A stretch of 8,888 nucleotides of DNA, from the NCBI GenBank assembly GCA_030630905.1, contig DAOVMB010000068.1, forward strand, positions 1 to 8,888, written 5' to 3'. Both the position numbers and the translations under genes were made by a program. This stretch comes from Sedimentisphaerales bacterium (GTDB lineage: Bacteria; Planctomycetota; Phycisphaerae; Sedimentisphaerales; Anaerobacaceae). Below, in pieces: positions 1-6,332 of this stretch (its first letter is position 1; the number at the start of each line of letters is the position of its first letter). A model generated the notes under the pieces. The model was not told the DNA's origin and did no database searches. It saw only the letters and a program-made list of their open reading frames with translations.

Positions 1-750
1 ATCAAAACAAATATGAAAAATGCCTCCTACTATCCTATTTTTGTTTTGTGCCTCGGTCTTGTCTCGGTAGCCATCGTCATAACCGTGATATTGCCGAAGG
101 TAATAGGTACTTTGGGTGCCGACATGACACTCCTGCCGTTGCCGACAAGGATATTAATGAGTATCAGCGGATTTATTAAAGGTTTGTTTACGAGTTTCCT
201 GGGGTGGATAACCCTCGCTGCTATAAGCGTGGGATTTTATCGCCTTATAAAATGGACGAGAACCACGGGCCGCCTCCAGTACGATACGTTTAAGCTTCGA
301 ATACCGATTTTAGGTTCGGTTTTACGGACAATAGCGGTGGGTCGATTTGCACGAACACTCGGGGCGCTGACCATGGGAGGTGTTACTATATTGGAGGCCC
401 TTGGAGTAGTTCGTGATACGCTTGGTAATGAATTGTTGGGCAGGGAAATTGATACAGTAGCGGAAAAAGTCAAACGGGGCGAGCCGCTGGCCGAGCCTTT
501 GGGCGAGTCCGGTTATTTCCCGCCACTGTTAGTACAGATCGTCGCGGTGGGCGAGCAGACGGGGAAACTCGACGAATTATTGTTGAATGCCGCCGATACA
601 TTCGACTCTGAAGCGGACTCCGCCGTCAACAAGTTTATGTCGATTTTCCCCGCGATTTTGATATTGCTGCTGGCACTGGTGATCGGTTTCATTATTGCAG
701 CGACCCTGCTGCCGATAATTGCCATGGAACTCGGCGGTGGAATGTTTTAA
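1..750 (+). CDS. gspF: Type II secretion inner-membrane platform protein GspF, C-terminal part (5' end outside window)
   Basis: GspF is the polytopic inner-membrane core of the T2SS platform, where it contacts the GspE ATPase and helps feed pseudopilins into the pseudopilus. The reading frame is open to base 1 (Ile-Lys-Thr-Asn precede the Met at 13), and that Met lies inside the usual Tyr-Pro segment before the second-domain membrane helix, so the gene begins upstream. Counting from Met13, membrane segments lie near residues 7-29, 54-78 and 211-236. Between the last two is the cytoplasmic second F domain, with family hallmarks: Gly-Gly-Val-Thr-Ile-Leu-Glu-Ala-Leu (122-130), Val-Lys-Arg-Gly-Glu-Pro-Leu (153-159), Phe-Pro-Pro-Leu (169-172) and Val-Gly-Glu-Gln-Thr-Gly-Lys-Leu (179-186). 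The usual Glu-Pro before the last helix is replaced by Phe-Pro-Ala (212-214). PilC is the type IV pilus homologue, but the gsp genes that follow favour GspF. Confidence 0.93.
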   Translation: MKTNMKNASYYPIFVLCLGLVSVAIVITVILPKVIGTLGADMTLLPLPTRILMSISGFIKGLFTSFLGWITLAAISVGFYRLIKWTRTTGRLQYDTFKLRIPILGSVLRTIAVGRFARTLGALTMGGVTILEALGVVRDTLGNELLGREIDTVAEKVKRGEPLAEPLGESGYFPPLLVQIVAVGEQTGKLDELLLNAADTFDSEADSAVNKFMSIFPAILILLLALVIGFIIAATLLPIIAMELGGGMF

Positions 751-801
751 CACTCATTCGCGGCATGATTTATAAGGTACTATTCGCAAAATCGTTTATT
801 G

Positions 802-807
802 AGAGGT
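802..807 (+). promoter_or_regulatory. Ribosome binding site that fixes the gspG start
   Basis: AGAGGT sits 6 nt before the ATG at 814. An in-frame TTG at 799 lies upstream of this site and has no such sequence of its own, so ATG 814 is the better start. Confidence 0.6.
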
Positions 808-813
808 AGCAAA

Positions 814-1245
814 ATGGAGCGGAAGAACAGGAAAAGAAAGGCATTTACACTTGTAGAGTTGCTTGTCGTTGTCTTAATTATAACGATGCTTGCAGCGTTT
901 GTCGCGCCGAGGATGTTCTCGGGTATCGGCAAGACCAAAGCGGACTTATCCAGGGCGAAGATGGCAATTATCGAAAATGCGCTCGCCCGCTTCTACATTG
1001 ACTGCGAGAGATATCCGGACGACTCCGAGGAGCTTGAGGTATTGGTTTTACCGCCTTCGGATATGGAAGAGGGCAAGTGGAACGGCCCCTATCTGAAGCG
1101 CAGCGACCTGCTTGATCTGTGGAAGAATCCGTATATTTATATTGCGGAAGGCGAGTACAACCCAGGCAGTTTTGATTTGGTAAGCCTGGGAGCGGACGCC
1201 ATGGAAGGCGGCGAGGGCGACGACGAGGATATCATAAACGAGTAA
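814..1245 (+). CDS. gspG: Major pseudopilin GspG
   Basis: GspG is the main subunit of the periplasmic pseudopilus. The 143-residue protein has a short basic leader and a class III prepilin site, Lys-Ala^Phe-Thr-Leu-Val-Glu, with Glu at mature position 5, followed by the hydrophobic N-terminal helix. The usual Gly at -1 is Ala (residue 10). The globular part is typical GspG: Leu-Ala-Arg-Phe-Tyr-Ile-Asp with Arg-Tyr-Pro, Gly-Pro-Tyr-Leu, a Leu-Trp-Lys-Asn-Pro-Tyr version of the common Asp-Pro-Trp-Gly-Asn-Pro-Tyr, then Phe-Asp-Leu-Val-Ser-Leu-Gly-Ala-Asp and an acidic Gly-Gly-Glu-Gly-Asp-Asp-Glu-Asp-Ile end. In known GspG structures this acidic C-terminal loop binds calcium, and the Asp residues are kept here. 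It follows gspF after 63 nt, the longest gap before gspJ-gspK. Length is normal for the family. Confidence 0.95.
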   Translation: MERKNRKRKAFTLVELLVVVLIITMLAAFVAPRMFSGIGKTKADLSRAKMAIIENALARFYIDCERYPDDSEELEVLVLPPSDMEEGKWNGPYLKRSDLLDLWKNPYIYIAEGEYNPGSFDLVSLGADAMEGGEGDDEDIINE

Positions 1246-1281
1246 TATGGTTGTCAGCTACCGAATTTGAGATCGCATAAC

Positions 1282-1854
1282 GTGAAAGTGAACTGCAAAA
1301 CAAGGCGAAAAGGCTTTACCATCTCCGAGGTGCTGATGGTGGTAGTTATCATCGGGCTGGTCTCCGGCGTCGGCGCCGGCCTGTATGTAGGGACCTTCAG
1401 GAAGATGCAGGTGGAAAAGGCGGCGTATGATTTTTTTCTTACCGCCAAATATGCGAGGTTGATAGCCGTGGAGAAACAAAGCCAGTACAAGATGGAATTG
1501 GATCTGGCCAATAGAGGATTTTACCTGACGACCGTATTGTGGGATGAAGAAAGCGGGCAGGCACAGCAGGAAATAGTGAAGAATTATTATTGTAAACCCG
1601 TGCAGTTTCAAGGCGACGTTGTATTCGAGTCCGTTGATGTCGTGCCGAACGGCTGGGAAACACAATCGGTTAGTGAGGAGCAGCAGACGATTACCTTTTC
1701 GCCGAACGGCACTGCGCAATCGTCGGTTGTTCAAATCGGTGACGGGTATACGCATTACACGATAAGTGTCAGCCCCGCCACCGGCAGAGCGAAAATGTAT
1801 TTCGGGACGGCTGAAAACGTGAAAGTCGGCACTACTGATTTGGACGCGGAATGA
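1282..1854 (+). CDS. gspH: Minor pseudopilin GspH
   Basis: This is a type II secretion minor pseudopilin of the GspH class, expected near the pseudopilus tip and processed by the prepilin peptidase. The site Arg-Lys-Gly^Phe-Thr-Ile-Ser-Glu keeps Gly(-1) and Glu5 and is followed by a hydrophobic helix. The next part (Lys-Ala-Ala-Tyr-Asp-Phe-Phe-Leu-Thr-Ala-Lys-Tyr-Ala-Arg) fits the GspH/FimT helix that leads into the beta-rich globular domain. It lies between gspG and gspI, as in canonical gsp operons. The start is uncertain: GTG 1282 has a weak GAGAT 8 nt upstream, while TTG 1267 (5 more residues) has no ribosome site and GTG 1288 is also possible. All give a short basic leader. The stop codon overlaps the gspI start (ATGA), suggesting coupled translation. 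At about 190 residues it is slightly longer than many GspH proteins. Confidence 0.85.
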   Translation: MKVNCKTRRKGFTISEVLMVVVIIGLVSGVGAGLYVGTFRKMQVEKAAYDFFLTAKYARLIAVEKQSQYKMELDLANRGFYLTTVLWDEESGQAQQEIVKNYYCKPVQFQGDVVFESVDVVPNGWETQSVSEEQQTITFSPNGTAQSSVVQIGDGYTHYTISVSPATGRAKMYFGTAENVKVGTTDLDAE

Positions 1855-2276
1855 TTATGTTGGCGAAGACCAAAACAAAAGGTTTTACTCTGGTCGAGGT
1901 GGTCGCGTCGAGCGTTATCCTCTGCGGGGCCGTCATGATCGTCGGAGCAATCGGCACCCAGGCGCTGACCGGAACGCATCTTAACAGGCGATATGAAATG
2001 GCCGCCTCACTGGTAGATAAGCAGCTTAGTTTAATAGACTATATCGGCATCGATTCAATCGTCGAGATGGGACAATTGGAGGGAGACTATGAAGATTCCG
2101 GTTACGAATATAATTGGAAAATCGATACCGAATACCAGGAGATTGACAGTTTGTATCTGGTGACGTTGACGGTTAGCTGGGTTGATAGAAACCGGCCCTA
2201 CAGTATTTCCGTCGATACTATGCTTAATGGAGAGACTCTGTCGGAAGAAGGCAGTGCCGGAACCGGGCAAGAGTGA
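1851..2276 (+). CDS. gspI: Minor pseudopilin GspI
   Basis: GspI is a minor pseudopilin which, in characterised systems, forms the tip complex with GspJ and GspK and is thought to start pseudopilus assembly. The 141-residue protein has the processing site Thr-Lys-Gly^Phe-Thr-Leu-Val-Glu-Val (Gly11^Phe12) with Glu5, then a hydrophobic helix. Typical of GspI are the conserved helix end with Met-Ala-Ala-Ser-Leu-Val-Asp-Lys-Gln-Leu (about 46-55) and a small beta domain with Leu-Val-Thr-Leu-Thr-Val-Ser-Trp near 108-115. The ATG at 1851 overlaps the gspH stop by 4 nt. A second in-frame ATG at 1857 is equally well placed relative to a GCGGA, so the first two residues are uncertain. Identification rests on the prepilin motif, size and position between H and J. 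Confidence 0.85.
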   Translation: MIMLAKTKTKGFTLVEVVASSVILCGAVMIVGAIGTQALTGTHLNRRYEMAASLVDKQLSLIDYIGIDSIVEMGQLEGDYEDSGYEYNWKIDTEYQEIDSLYLVTLTVSWVDRNRPYSISVDTMLNGETLSEEGSAGTGQE

Positions 2277-2285
2277 TTAAAAGAA

Positions 2286-2942
2286 ATGCTTTCGAGAAAA
2301 ACCGGATTTACGTTAGTGGAAGTGTTAGTGGCATCGACGATAGGCGTGTTTATCACGATGGTCGCGGTAGGTGCGCTCAGGACGATTATAGCCAGTGCCG
2401 AGATGGTGGACAGCAACATTAACGCCGCGGCGGAGGTCAGGTTTGCCGCTAACATGATAGCGCGGGACCTCCAGAATTTTTACACTGACGATGACATTGA
2501 AAATACTAAATTTATCGGGACAGTTGAAGCACTTGGGGATGATAACTATACGAGTTATCTGATTTTTTACACTATCGGGAGGACCAAGGCCAGAATCGAC
2601 CAGCCGGAAGGTGATTTGTATGAAGTGGAATACTACCTCATGCAGGAAGGAGAAACTTCGTTACTGATGAGGCGGTTGTGGCCTAATCCCAGCGAATATC
2701 TTGAACCGGGAGGAATCCTGACGGTTATTGCCGAGGATATTGCTACTTTCGAAGTGCAGTATTTTGACGGTGAAGAGTGGTCCGATGAATGGCCGGAGGA
2801 AATGCAGGCCCTGCCTGACCTGGTTTCAATCTCCATTGTAGCCAGGCAACCGGATCGTAGCAATCCGCCTTCGGAATCGATTATTGTGAACCTGGCCCGG
2901 TCGGAAGCAGAAGATGTTAGTATTCTGGAGGGCGGCGGGTAA
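2286..2942 (+). CDS. gspJ: Minor pseudopilin GspJ
   Basis: GspJ is the third tip-complex pseudopilin (with I and K). The 218-residue protein has a 7-residue leader ending Lys-Thr-Gly, cleaved before Phe-Thr-Leu-Val-Glu-Val-Leu-Val-Ala. Family features in order: Met-Ile-Ala-Arg-Asp-Leu-Gln (about 56-62, the usual 'RDL' helix end), Tyr-Glu-Val-Glu-Tyr-Tyr-Leu (about 109-115), Leu-Met-Arg-Arg-Leu-Trp (about 126-131), Val-Gln-Tyr-Phe-Asp-Gly-Glu-Glu-Trp with a following Glu-Trp-Pro (about 157-170), and Leu-Pro-Asp-Leu-Val-Ser-Ile-Ser-Ile (about 176-184). Length is within the usual range. It starts 9 nt after the gspI stop with only a weak purine-rich AAAAGAA upstream, so translation may depend on ribosomes arriving from gspI. 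Confidence 0.92.
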   Translation: MLSRKTGFTLVEVLVASTIGVFITMVAVGALRTIIASAEMVDSNINAAAEVRFAANMIARDLQNFYTDDDIENTKFIGTVEALGDDNYTSYLIFYTIGRTKARIDQPEGDLYEVEYYLMQEGETSLLMRRLWPNPSEYLEPGGILTVIAEDIATFEVQYFDGEEWSDEWPEEMQALPDLVSISIVARQPDRSNPPSESIIVNLARSEAEDVSILEGGG

Positions 2943-2984
2943 ACCGCAGGTGGCCAGGAAATTAGCGAATAAAACAGAATGGGC

Positions 2985-3008
2985 GGCTCCGGTACGAGTA
3001 TCGGGGCT
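2985..3008 (+). promoter_or_regulatory. Possible RNA hairpin covering the gspK ribosome binding site
   Basis: In the 71-nt gap before gspK, bases 2985-2994 can pair with 2999-3008 around a CGAG loop: 10 pairs, 3 of them G-U. The 3' arm contains GGGG (3003-3006), the only Shine-Dalgarno-like sequence near ATG 3014. No T-run follows, so it does not look like a terminator. It may limit gspK translation relative to gspJ, but this is inferred from sequence pairing alone. Confidence 0.3.
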
Positions 3009-3013
3009 AACTA

Positions 3014-4264
3014 ATGAAAACGATAACAAAAATAACGAACGATAAGAATTGGGCGATGACAGCGGGCATCCGCCGTAAAAACAAAGGGCTTGTTATTATA
3101 GCGGTTCTTTGGATGGTCGTGGTGCTTATGGTCATGACTGCGATATTGGGTCGCAAAAGCCGGCTCGATATGAAAGTCTGCCTTGCCAGAATGGAAACTG
3201 TTCGATGCAAGTGGGCTTGCCGGGCAGGGATAGAGAAGGCGATTGCGGTGCTCAATGAGGACGAAACAGAAAACGACAGTTTGCTGGATCTGTGGAGTGA
3301 AAACGAGGAAGACTTCAATGATGTCATGCTGGATCGGTGCTGGTTCACCGTTCGGGTCATTGATGAGTCGAGTAAACTGAACATAAACGCCGCTACGAAA
3401 GAGCAGCTTTTGGGATTACCCGACATGGTCGAAGATATTGCGGATGCAATAATCGACTGGCGGGACAGCGATGATATGCCGAGCGGGGCGGGAGTTGAAA
3501 GCGTGTATTATGAAAGTTTGACGTATGGATATATGGCCCGGAACGGTCCTTTCAGGACTCTCCGTGAGTTGCTTCTGGTTAAGGATGTTACGGAGGAGCT
3601 TTTCTACGGTGAAGATACGAATCTCAACGGACGTCTGGATTATAACGAACGGGATGGGCAGGAAAGTCCTCCGGCGGATAACGGCGATAACGTGCTGGAT
3701 GTCGGATGGGCTGCGTACCTGACTTGCTATACGAATGACAAAAGTGATGAAAGCGGCGAGGCGCAAACACCCGGAGATACGGGGCAAACGCCTGGAGGGC
3801 AGGTACAAACACCCGGAGATCAGGGAAGACCATCTGAAAACCAGGAGCAACCCTCCGGAAATACTCAACAACCATCCGGAGGTACAGACCAAACTTCCGA
3901 AAGCACCGATCAAACATCAGCAAAAGTAAATATCAATACAGCCTCGGACATAGTGCTGGCAGCTTTACCTGGGGGAGGGGATGAAGCCGAACGTACCGCC
4001 CAGGCAATAATAACTTATAGGAATACACTTGCTGAGGGAATAGAAGATATTTCCGAACTGACTGAGCAGGGCGTATTGAGTAACGATATTTTTGGGCAGA
4101 TCGAGGATTATATTACGACCAGTTCGGACATTTTTACGATTCGCTGTTTTGCGACGGCTGATAGAAACGGAGTAAGCGGAACTACACTGCAGACAGAAGC
4201 GGTTGTGGACAGGAGTTCTACGCCCTTTCGGATACTTTTTTGGTACCAGGAAACAAATAACTGA
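3014..4264 (+). CDS. gspK: Minor pseudopilin GspK, tip subunit, with EF-hand-like loop and 7-residue repeat linker
   Basis: GspK caps the pseudopilus tip with GspI and GspJ. The 416-residue protein has a long basic leader (1-25) ending Lys-Gly, then mature Leu-Val-Ile-Ile-Ala with no Glu at position 5, which is the GspK hallmark, and a hydrophobic helix (26-45). Two helix-hairpin-helix-like modules typical of GspK follow: Lys-Leu-Asn-Ile-Asn-Ala-Ala (121-127) leading to Ile-Ile-Asp-Trp-Arg-Asp-Ser-Asp (146-153), and Lys-Val-Asn-Ile-Asn-Thr-Ala (304-310). Between them lie a canonical 12-residue EF-hand loop (Asp201 to Glu212) and a Gln/Thr/Pro/Gly linker of 7-residue repeats (251-299). The linker makes it longer than most GspK proteins. 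ATG 3014 is the first start; Met15 (3056) would leave an 11-residue leader and cannot be excluded. The gene is followed by tandem stops (TGATAA). Confidence 0.93.
   Translation: MKTITKITNDKNWAMTAGIRRKNKGLVIIAVLWMVVVLMVMTAILGRKSRLDMKVCLARMETVRCKWACRAGIEKAIAVLNEDETENDSLLDLWSENEEDFNDVMLDRCWFTVRVIDESSKLNINAATKEQLLGLPDMVEDIADAIIDWRDSDDMPSGAGVESVYYESLTYGYMARNGPFRTLRELLLVKDVTEELFYGEDTNLNGRLDYNERDGQESPPADNGDNVLDVGWAAYLTCYTNDKSDESGEAQTPGDTGQTPGGQVQTPGDQGRPSENQEQPSGNTQQPSGGTDQTSESTDQTSAKVNINTASDIVLAALPGGGDEAERTAQAIITYRNTLAEGIEDISELTEQGVLSNDIFGQIEDYITTSSDIFTIRCFATADRNGVSGTTLQTEAVVDRSSTPFRILFWYQETNN
3614..3649 (+). other. EF-hand-like calcium-binding loop within GspK
   Basis: Residues 201-212 of GspK read Asp-Thr-Asn-Leu-Asn-Gly-Arg-Leu-Asp-Tyr-Asn-Glu. 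Ligand positions 1 (Asp), 3 (Asn), 5 (Asn), 9 (Asp) and 12 (Glu), Gly at 6 and the hydrophobic residue at 8 all match the EF-hand loop. A second, degenerate Asp-Asn-Gly-Asp-Asn-Val-Leu-Asp follows at 222-229. Calcium binding is inferred; flanking EF-hand helices are not obvious. Confidence 0.6.
3764..3910 (+). repeat. In-frame 21-bp tandem repeat (7 units) in gspK
   Basis: Seven consecutive 21-bp units encode QTPGDTG, QTPGGQV, QTPGDQG, RPSENQE, QPSGNTQ, QPSGGTD and QTSESTD; a decayed eighth (QTSAKVN) runs into the second helix-hairpin-helix module. Units 1 and 3 share an exact 15-mer (3764-3778 and 3806-3820). Six of the seven begin with Gln. The encoded segment should be disordered and act as a flexible spacer. 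Confidence 0.85.
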
Positions 4265-4298
4265 TAATCGATTATTGCCGAGGTTCTTGATTACCTTT

Positions 4299-4302
4299 GG
4301 AG
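4299..4302 (+). promoter_or_regulatory. Ribosome binding site supporting the TTG start of gspL
   Basis: GGAG lies 6 nt before TTG 4309. The nearest ATG in frame (4318) would be 15 nt away, too far for this site, so the TTG is preferred. Confidence 0.55.
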
Positions 4303-4308
4303 TGAAAA

Positions 4309-5787
4309 TTGAACGATATGAATAATAACAATTCGAATATGGTATGGCAGTCCGTAGTAGCCATCGTAAATGATGATAACGAATTCAAGGGCGTGGAACT
4401 CCGGAAACAGGAAGGGTCTTTCGAGATTTTCTGGACCCGGAGCAACAAAGACGCTGATGTGAACTGGAGAGGATTTGCCGCCGAGTGCGGCTTGTCCGTC
4501 GAGCCGACCGCACTCGAAGACATCTATAGTGACAGAATGGTTGTAGCCGGTTTTAACACGGAGGGAACGATTTTTCACCGTACTACTGTGCCTGCCGTGG
4601 GAGACAAAGAAATTGAATCGATTATCCAATTGCAGGCTGAGACGCGCCTGCCGCTGCCTTCGGAGCAAATTGAGCTTGCCTGGCGGGCCGACCAACTGCA
4701 GGATGGGCAGATGGGCGTTACCATAGCTGTGGCAAGAAAGGAACAGTTGCAGAAATTCGTAGGCAATGTGCGGTGTTTTGAGCCGGTTAAAATACTATTG
4801 AACTGTGAGGGGATAGTGAAAATATGGGAGGTGCTCTTCTCCGGAAATAAAGAAAATGCCGTGGTTTTGAGCACCGGGGCACATAATACGCATGTTTGTC
4901 TGGTTGAAGAGGGACGATTGAGCAATGCCGTGGTCCTCGATATTGGAGTAGATGATTTTTCCATGACTTCGACGGAGGAACAAACGGAAACCACTGAACG
5001 ATTCGCCCAGGACATGAGGAGTGTGCTCGAGTTGTTTGGTTGTCCCGATCAAGAGGGATTGCCGGTTTTTGTACTGTCCGACGGCAGCGCTTCATGTGTT
5101 AGTATAGTGTCATCTCTAAGGCTGACAGGATTGAATGCGCGAGTGGCTACGCCGGCTCTTAACGGATTAATGGCAAAAAGCGAGCTTTCCGATGAGGATA
5201 TCTACCAATATCGTACGCCGATAGGTCTTGCATTACTGGCGCTTGAGGCGGGTTCGGATGAGCTTAATATTTTTGAAAATGTGTACAATCCGGTGCAGAA
5301 GGTTGTAAAGAAACATTGGTTGTATTCGTCGACGGCGACGATTGCAATTGCGTCTATTATGCTGGTCTTGCTGGTTATCGTTTCTTATGCAGTTGATATA
5401 ACCGGACCGAATTCAATCGAGAAGCGCCTTGAGGCATCCGTTTCGGATGTTGATATGAACCTGCTTGTAAAGAGGCAGCAATTGATCAAAACGGTAGCGC
5501 GGGAAAGGCCGGATTTGCTGGATATTCTTAAGCTGGTGAACGAAAGCGGTGAAAAAGGAATAACACTGACCGGTTTTTATTTTAAGAAGGGCCAGCCGGT
5601 GAGCATAAGCGGGCAGGCCTCAAGCAATGACCAGTTAAGCGGATATGAGAAAAACTTACAAAATACCAAAGGTATAGAAAAGGTGAATTACACTGCGAAT
5701 ACGAACGTGAAGAGCAAGAAGATTACATTCACTATGACTTTTCATTATAAGAATTTCAGCAGGAAAACAACAAAAAGAAAAAGTTGA
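4309..5787 (+). CDS. gspL: GspL/PilM-like platform protein: actin-like domain fused to a PilN-like domain
   Basis: GspL bridges the cytoplasmic ATPase GspE and the periplasmic side of the T2SS platform. The 492-residue protein has a cytoplasmic PilM/actin-like region (about 12-315), with Gln-Ala-Glu-Thr-Arg-Leu-Pro-Leu-Pro (109-117), a conserved feature of PilM/GspL, and beta-strand/Asp-Gly segments such as Val-Val-Leu-Asp-Ile-Gly (208-213) and Val-Leu-Ser-Asp-Gly (255-259). One membrane helix follows (about 339-362), then a periplasmic helix and a ferredoxin-like PilN-type domain (about 370-482) ending in a basic tail. Just before the helix, Glu-Leu-Asn-Ile-Phe-Glu (318-323) resembles the Ile-Asn-Leu motif with which PilN docks on PilM; this comparison is an inference. 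Start: TTG 4309. The last bases overlap a possible start of the next gene. It was recognised by domain order and by its place between gspK and gspM. Confidence 0.88.
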   Translation: MNDMNNNNSNMVWQSVVAIVNDDNEFKGVELRKQEGSFEIFWTRSNKDADVNWRGFAAECGLSVEPTALEDIYSDRMVVAGFNTEGTIFHRTTVPAVGDKEIESIIQLQAETRLPLPSEQIELAWRADQLQDGQMGVTIAVARKEQLQKFVGNVRCFEPVKILLNCEGIVKIWEVLFSGNKENAVVLSTGAHNTHVCLVEEGRLSNAVVLDIGVDDFSMTSTEEQTETTERFAQDMRSVLELFGCPDQEGLPVFVLSDGSASCVSIVSSLRLTGLNARVATPALNGLMAKSELSDEDIYQYRTPIGLALLALEAGSDELNIFENVYNPVQKVVKKHWLYSSTATIAIASIMLVLLVIVSYAVDITGPNSIEKRLEASVSDVDMNLLVKRQQLIKTVARERPDLLDILKLVNESGEKGITLTGFYFKKGQPVSISGQASSNDQLSGYEKNLQNTKGIEKVNYTANTNVKSKKITFTMTFHYKNFSRKTTKRKS

Positions 5788-5801
5788 AAGTTGGTAAAAC
5801 T

Positions 5802-6329
5802 ATGATCGAAAAATTGAGCCAAAAAGATATCCGGACTCTCAAGTATGGTGCTATCGGGGCCGCGGCCATCCTTTTGTTTGTGCTTGGCTCGGCGGGACAC
5901 GAACGCTGGACAAAAGCCAGGGCAAACGGGGATGTGCTCAGAACTAAACTGGATGCTATCGATGTAGACAAGGCTAAGCAGGCGGGTTTGATGTCCATTG
6001 TGCCCGTGTTTGAGATGCCGCAGGTCGAAGAAGAGCAGAAGTTTCTGTTTCGAGACAAGCTGAGCGAGCAGTTGAAGAAGGCCGGGATTAGGAACAAACC
6101 CCTGCAAATCCAGGCCGGCAGAAAATCGCCGCAGTCCGGGTATAAGCTGTTACTTGTGAAATGCAATGCTACGTGCAAGTTCGTGCAGGTGCTGGATTTC
6201 CTCGCCCGGTTGAATGAGAATCCGTACCTGGTCGGGATCGAAGAGCTCAAAATCAAATGTGATCCGAAGAAGCGAGGAGAAGTGGAGCTGAATTTAACGG
6301 TATCGACGTTTGCCAAACAGGAGAGATAA
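5802..6329 (+). CDS. gspM: GspM/PilO-like inner-membrane platform protein
   Basis: GspM is a bitopic inner-membrane protein that pairs with GspL through ferredoxin-like periplasmic domains. The 175-residue protein opens with a short charged cytoplasmic stretch (Glu-Lys-Leu-Ser-Gln-Lys-Asp-Ile-Arg), typical of GspM, then a single membrane helix (about 14-32), a charged helical segment (34-60) and an alpha/beta domain (about 80-172). A segment around Phe-Val-Gln-Val-Leu-Asp-Phe-Leu-Ala-Arg-Leu (127-137), followed by Pro-Tyr-Leu-Val-Gly-Ile-Glu-Glu-Leu (141-149), fits the repeated GspM/PilO ferredoxin fold. The size is usual. ATG 5802 gives the usual kind of GspM N-terminus. TTG 5784, overlapping the gspL stop as TTGA, would add 6 residues and would couple the two genes. 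Neither has a good ribosome site. The name rests on topology and position more than on strong motifs. Confidence 0.78.
   Translation: MIEKLSQKDIRTLKYGAIGAAAILLFVLGSAGHERWTKARANGDVLRTKLDAIDVDKAKQAGLMSIVPVFEMPQVEEEQKFLFRDKLSEQLKKAGIRNKPLQIQAGRKSPQSGYKLLLVKCNATCKFVQVLDFLARLNENPYLVGIEELKIKCDPKKRGEVELNLTVSTFAKQER
6319..6323 (+). promoter_or_regulatory. Ribosome binding site of the gspC-like gene
   Basis: AGGAG inside the last codons of gspM, 9 nt before ATG 6333. It is the clearest Shine-Dalgarno sequence of the L-M-C group. Confidence 0.6.
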
Positions 6330-6332
6330 ATC

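Noticed and set aside
751..800. TATAAG (771-776) before gspG as a promoter for the major pseudopilin
   Set aside because: No -35-like hexamer lies at a suitable distance; a separate gspG promoter would make sense but the sequence does not show it.
799..813. Upstream TTG start for gspG
   Set aside because: The best ribosome site overlaps this stretch and points to ATG 814, which also gives a normal short leader.
3416..3913. Minus-strand open frame of 165 codons opposite gspK
   Set aside because: It is antisense to conserved GspK modules and to the repeat, with no ribosome site or known motif.
3735..3929. Small plus-strand frame over the gspK linker
   Set aside because: Its repetitive translation is the shadow of the 21-bp repeat read in another frame; the gspK frame continues into conserved GspK sequence on both sides.
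4264..4275. Perfect 12-nt palindrome ATAATCGATTAT at the end of gspK, a possible operator
   Set aside because: About two perfect 12-nt palindromes are expected by chance in a window of this size, and no promoter elements surround it.
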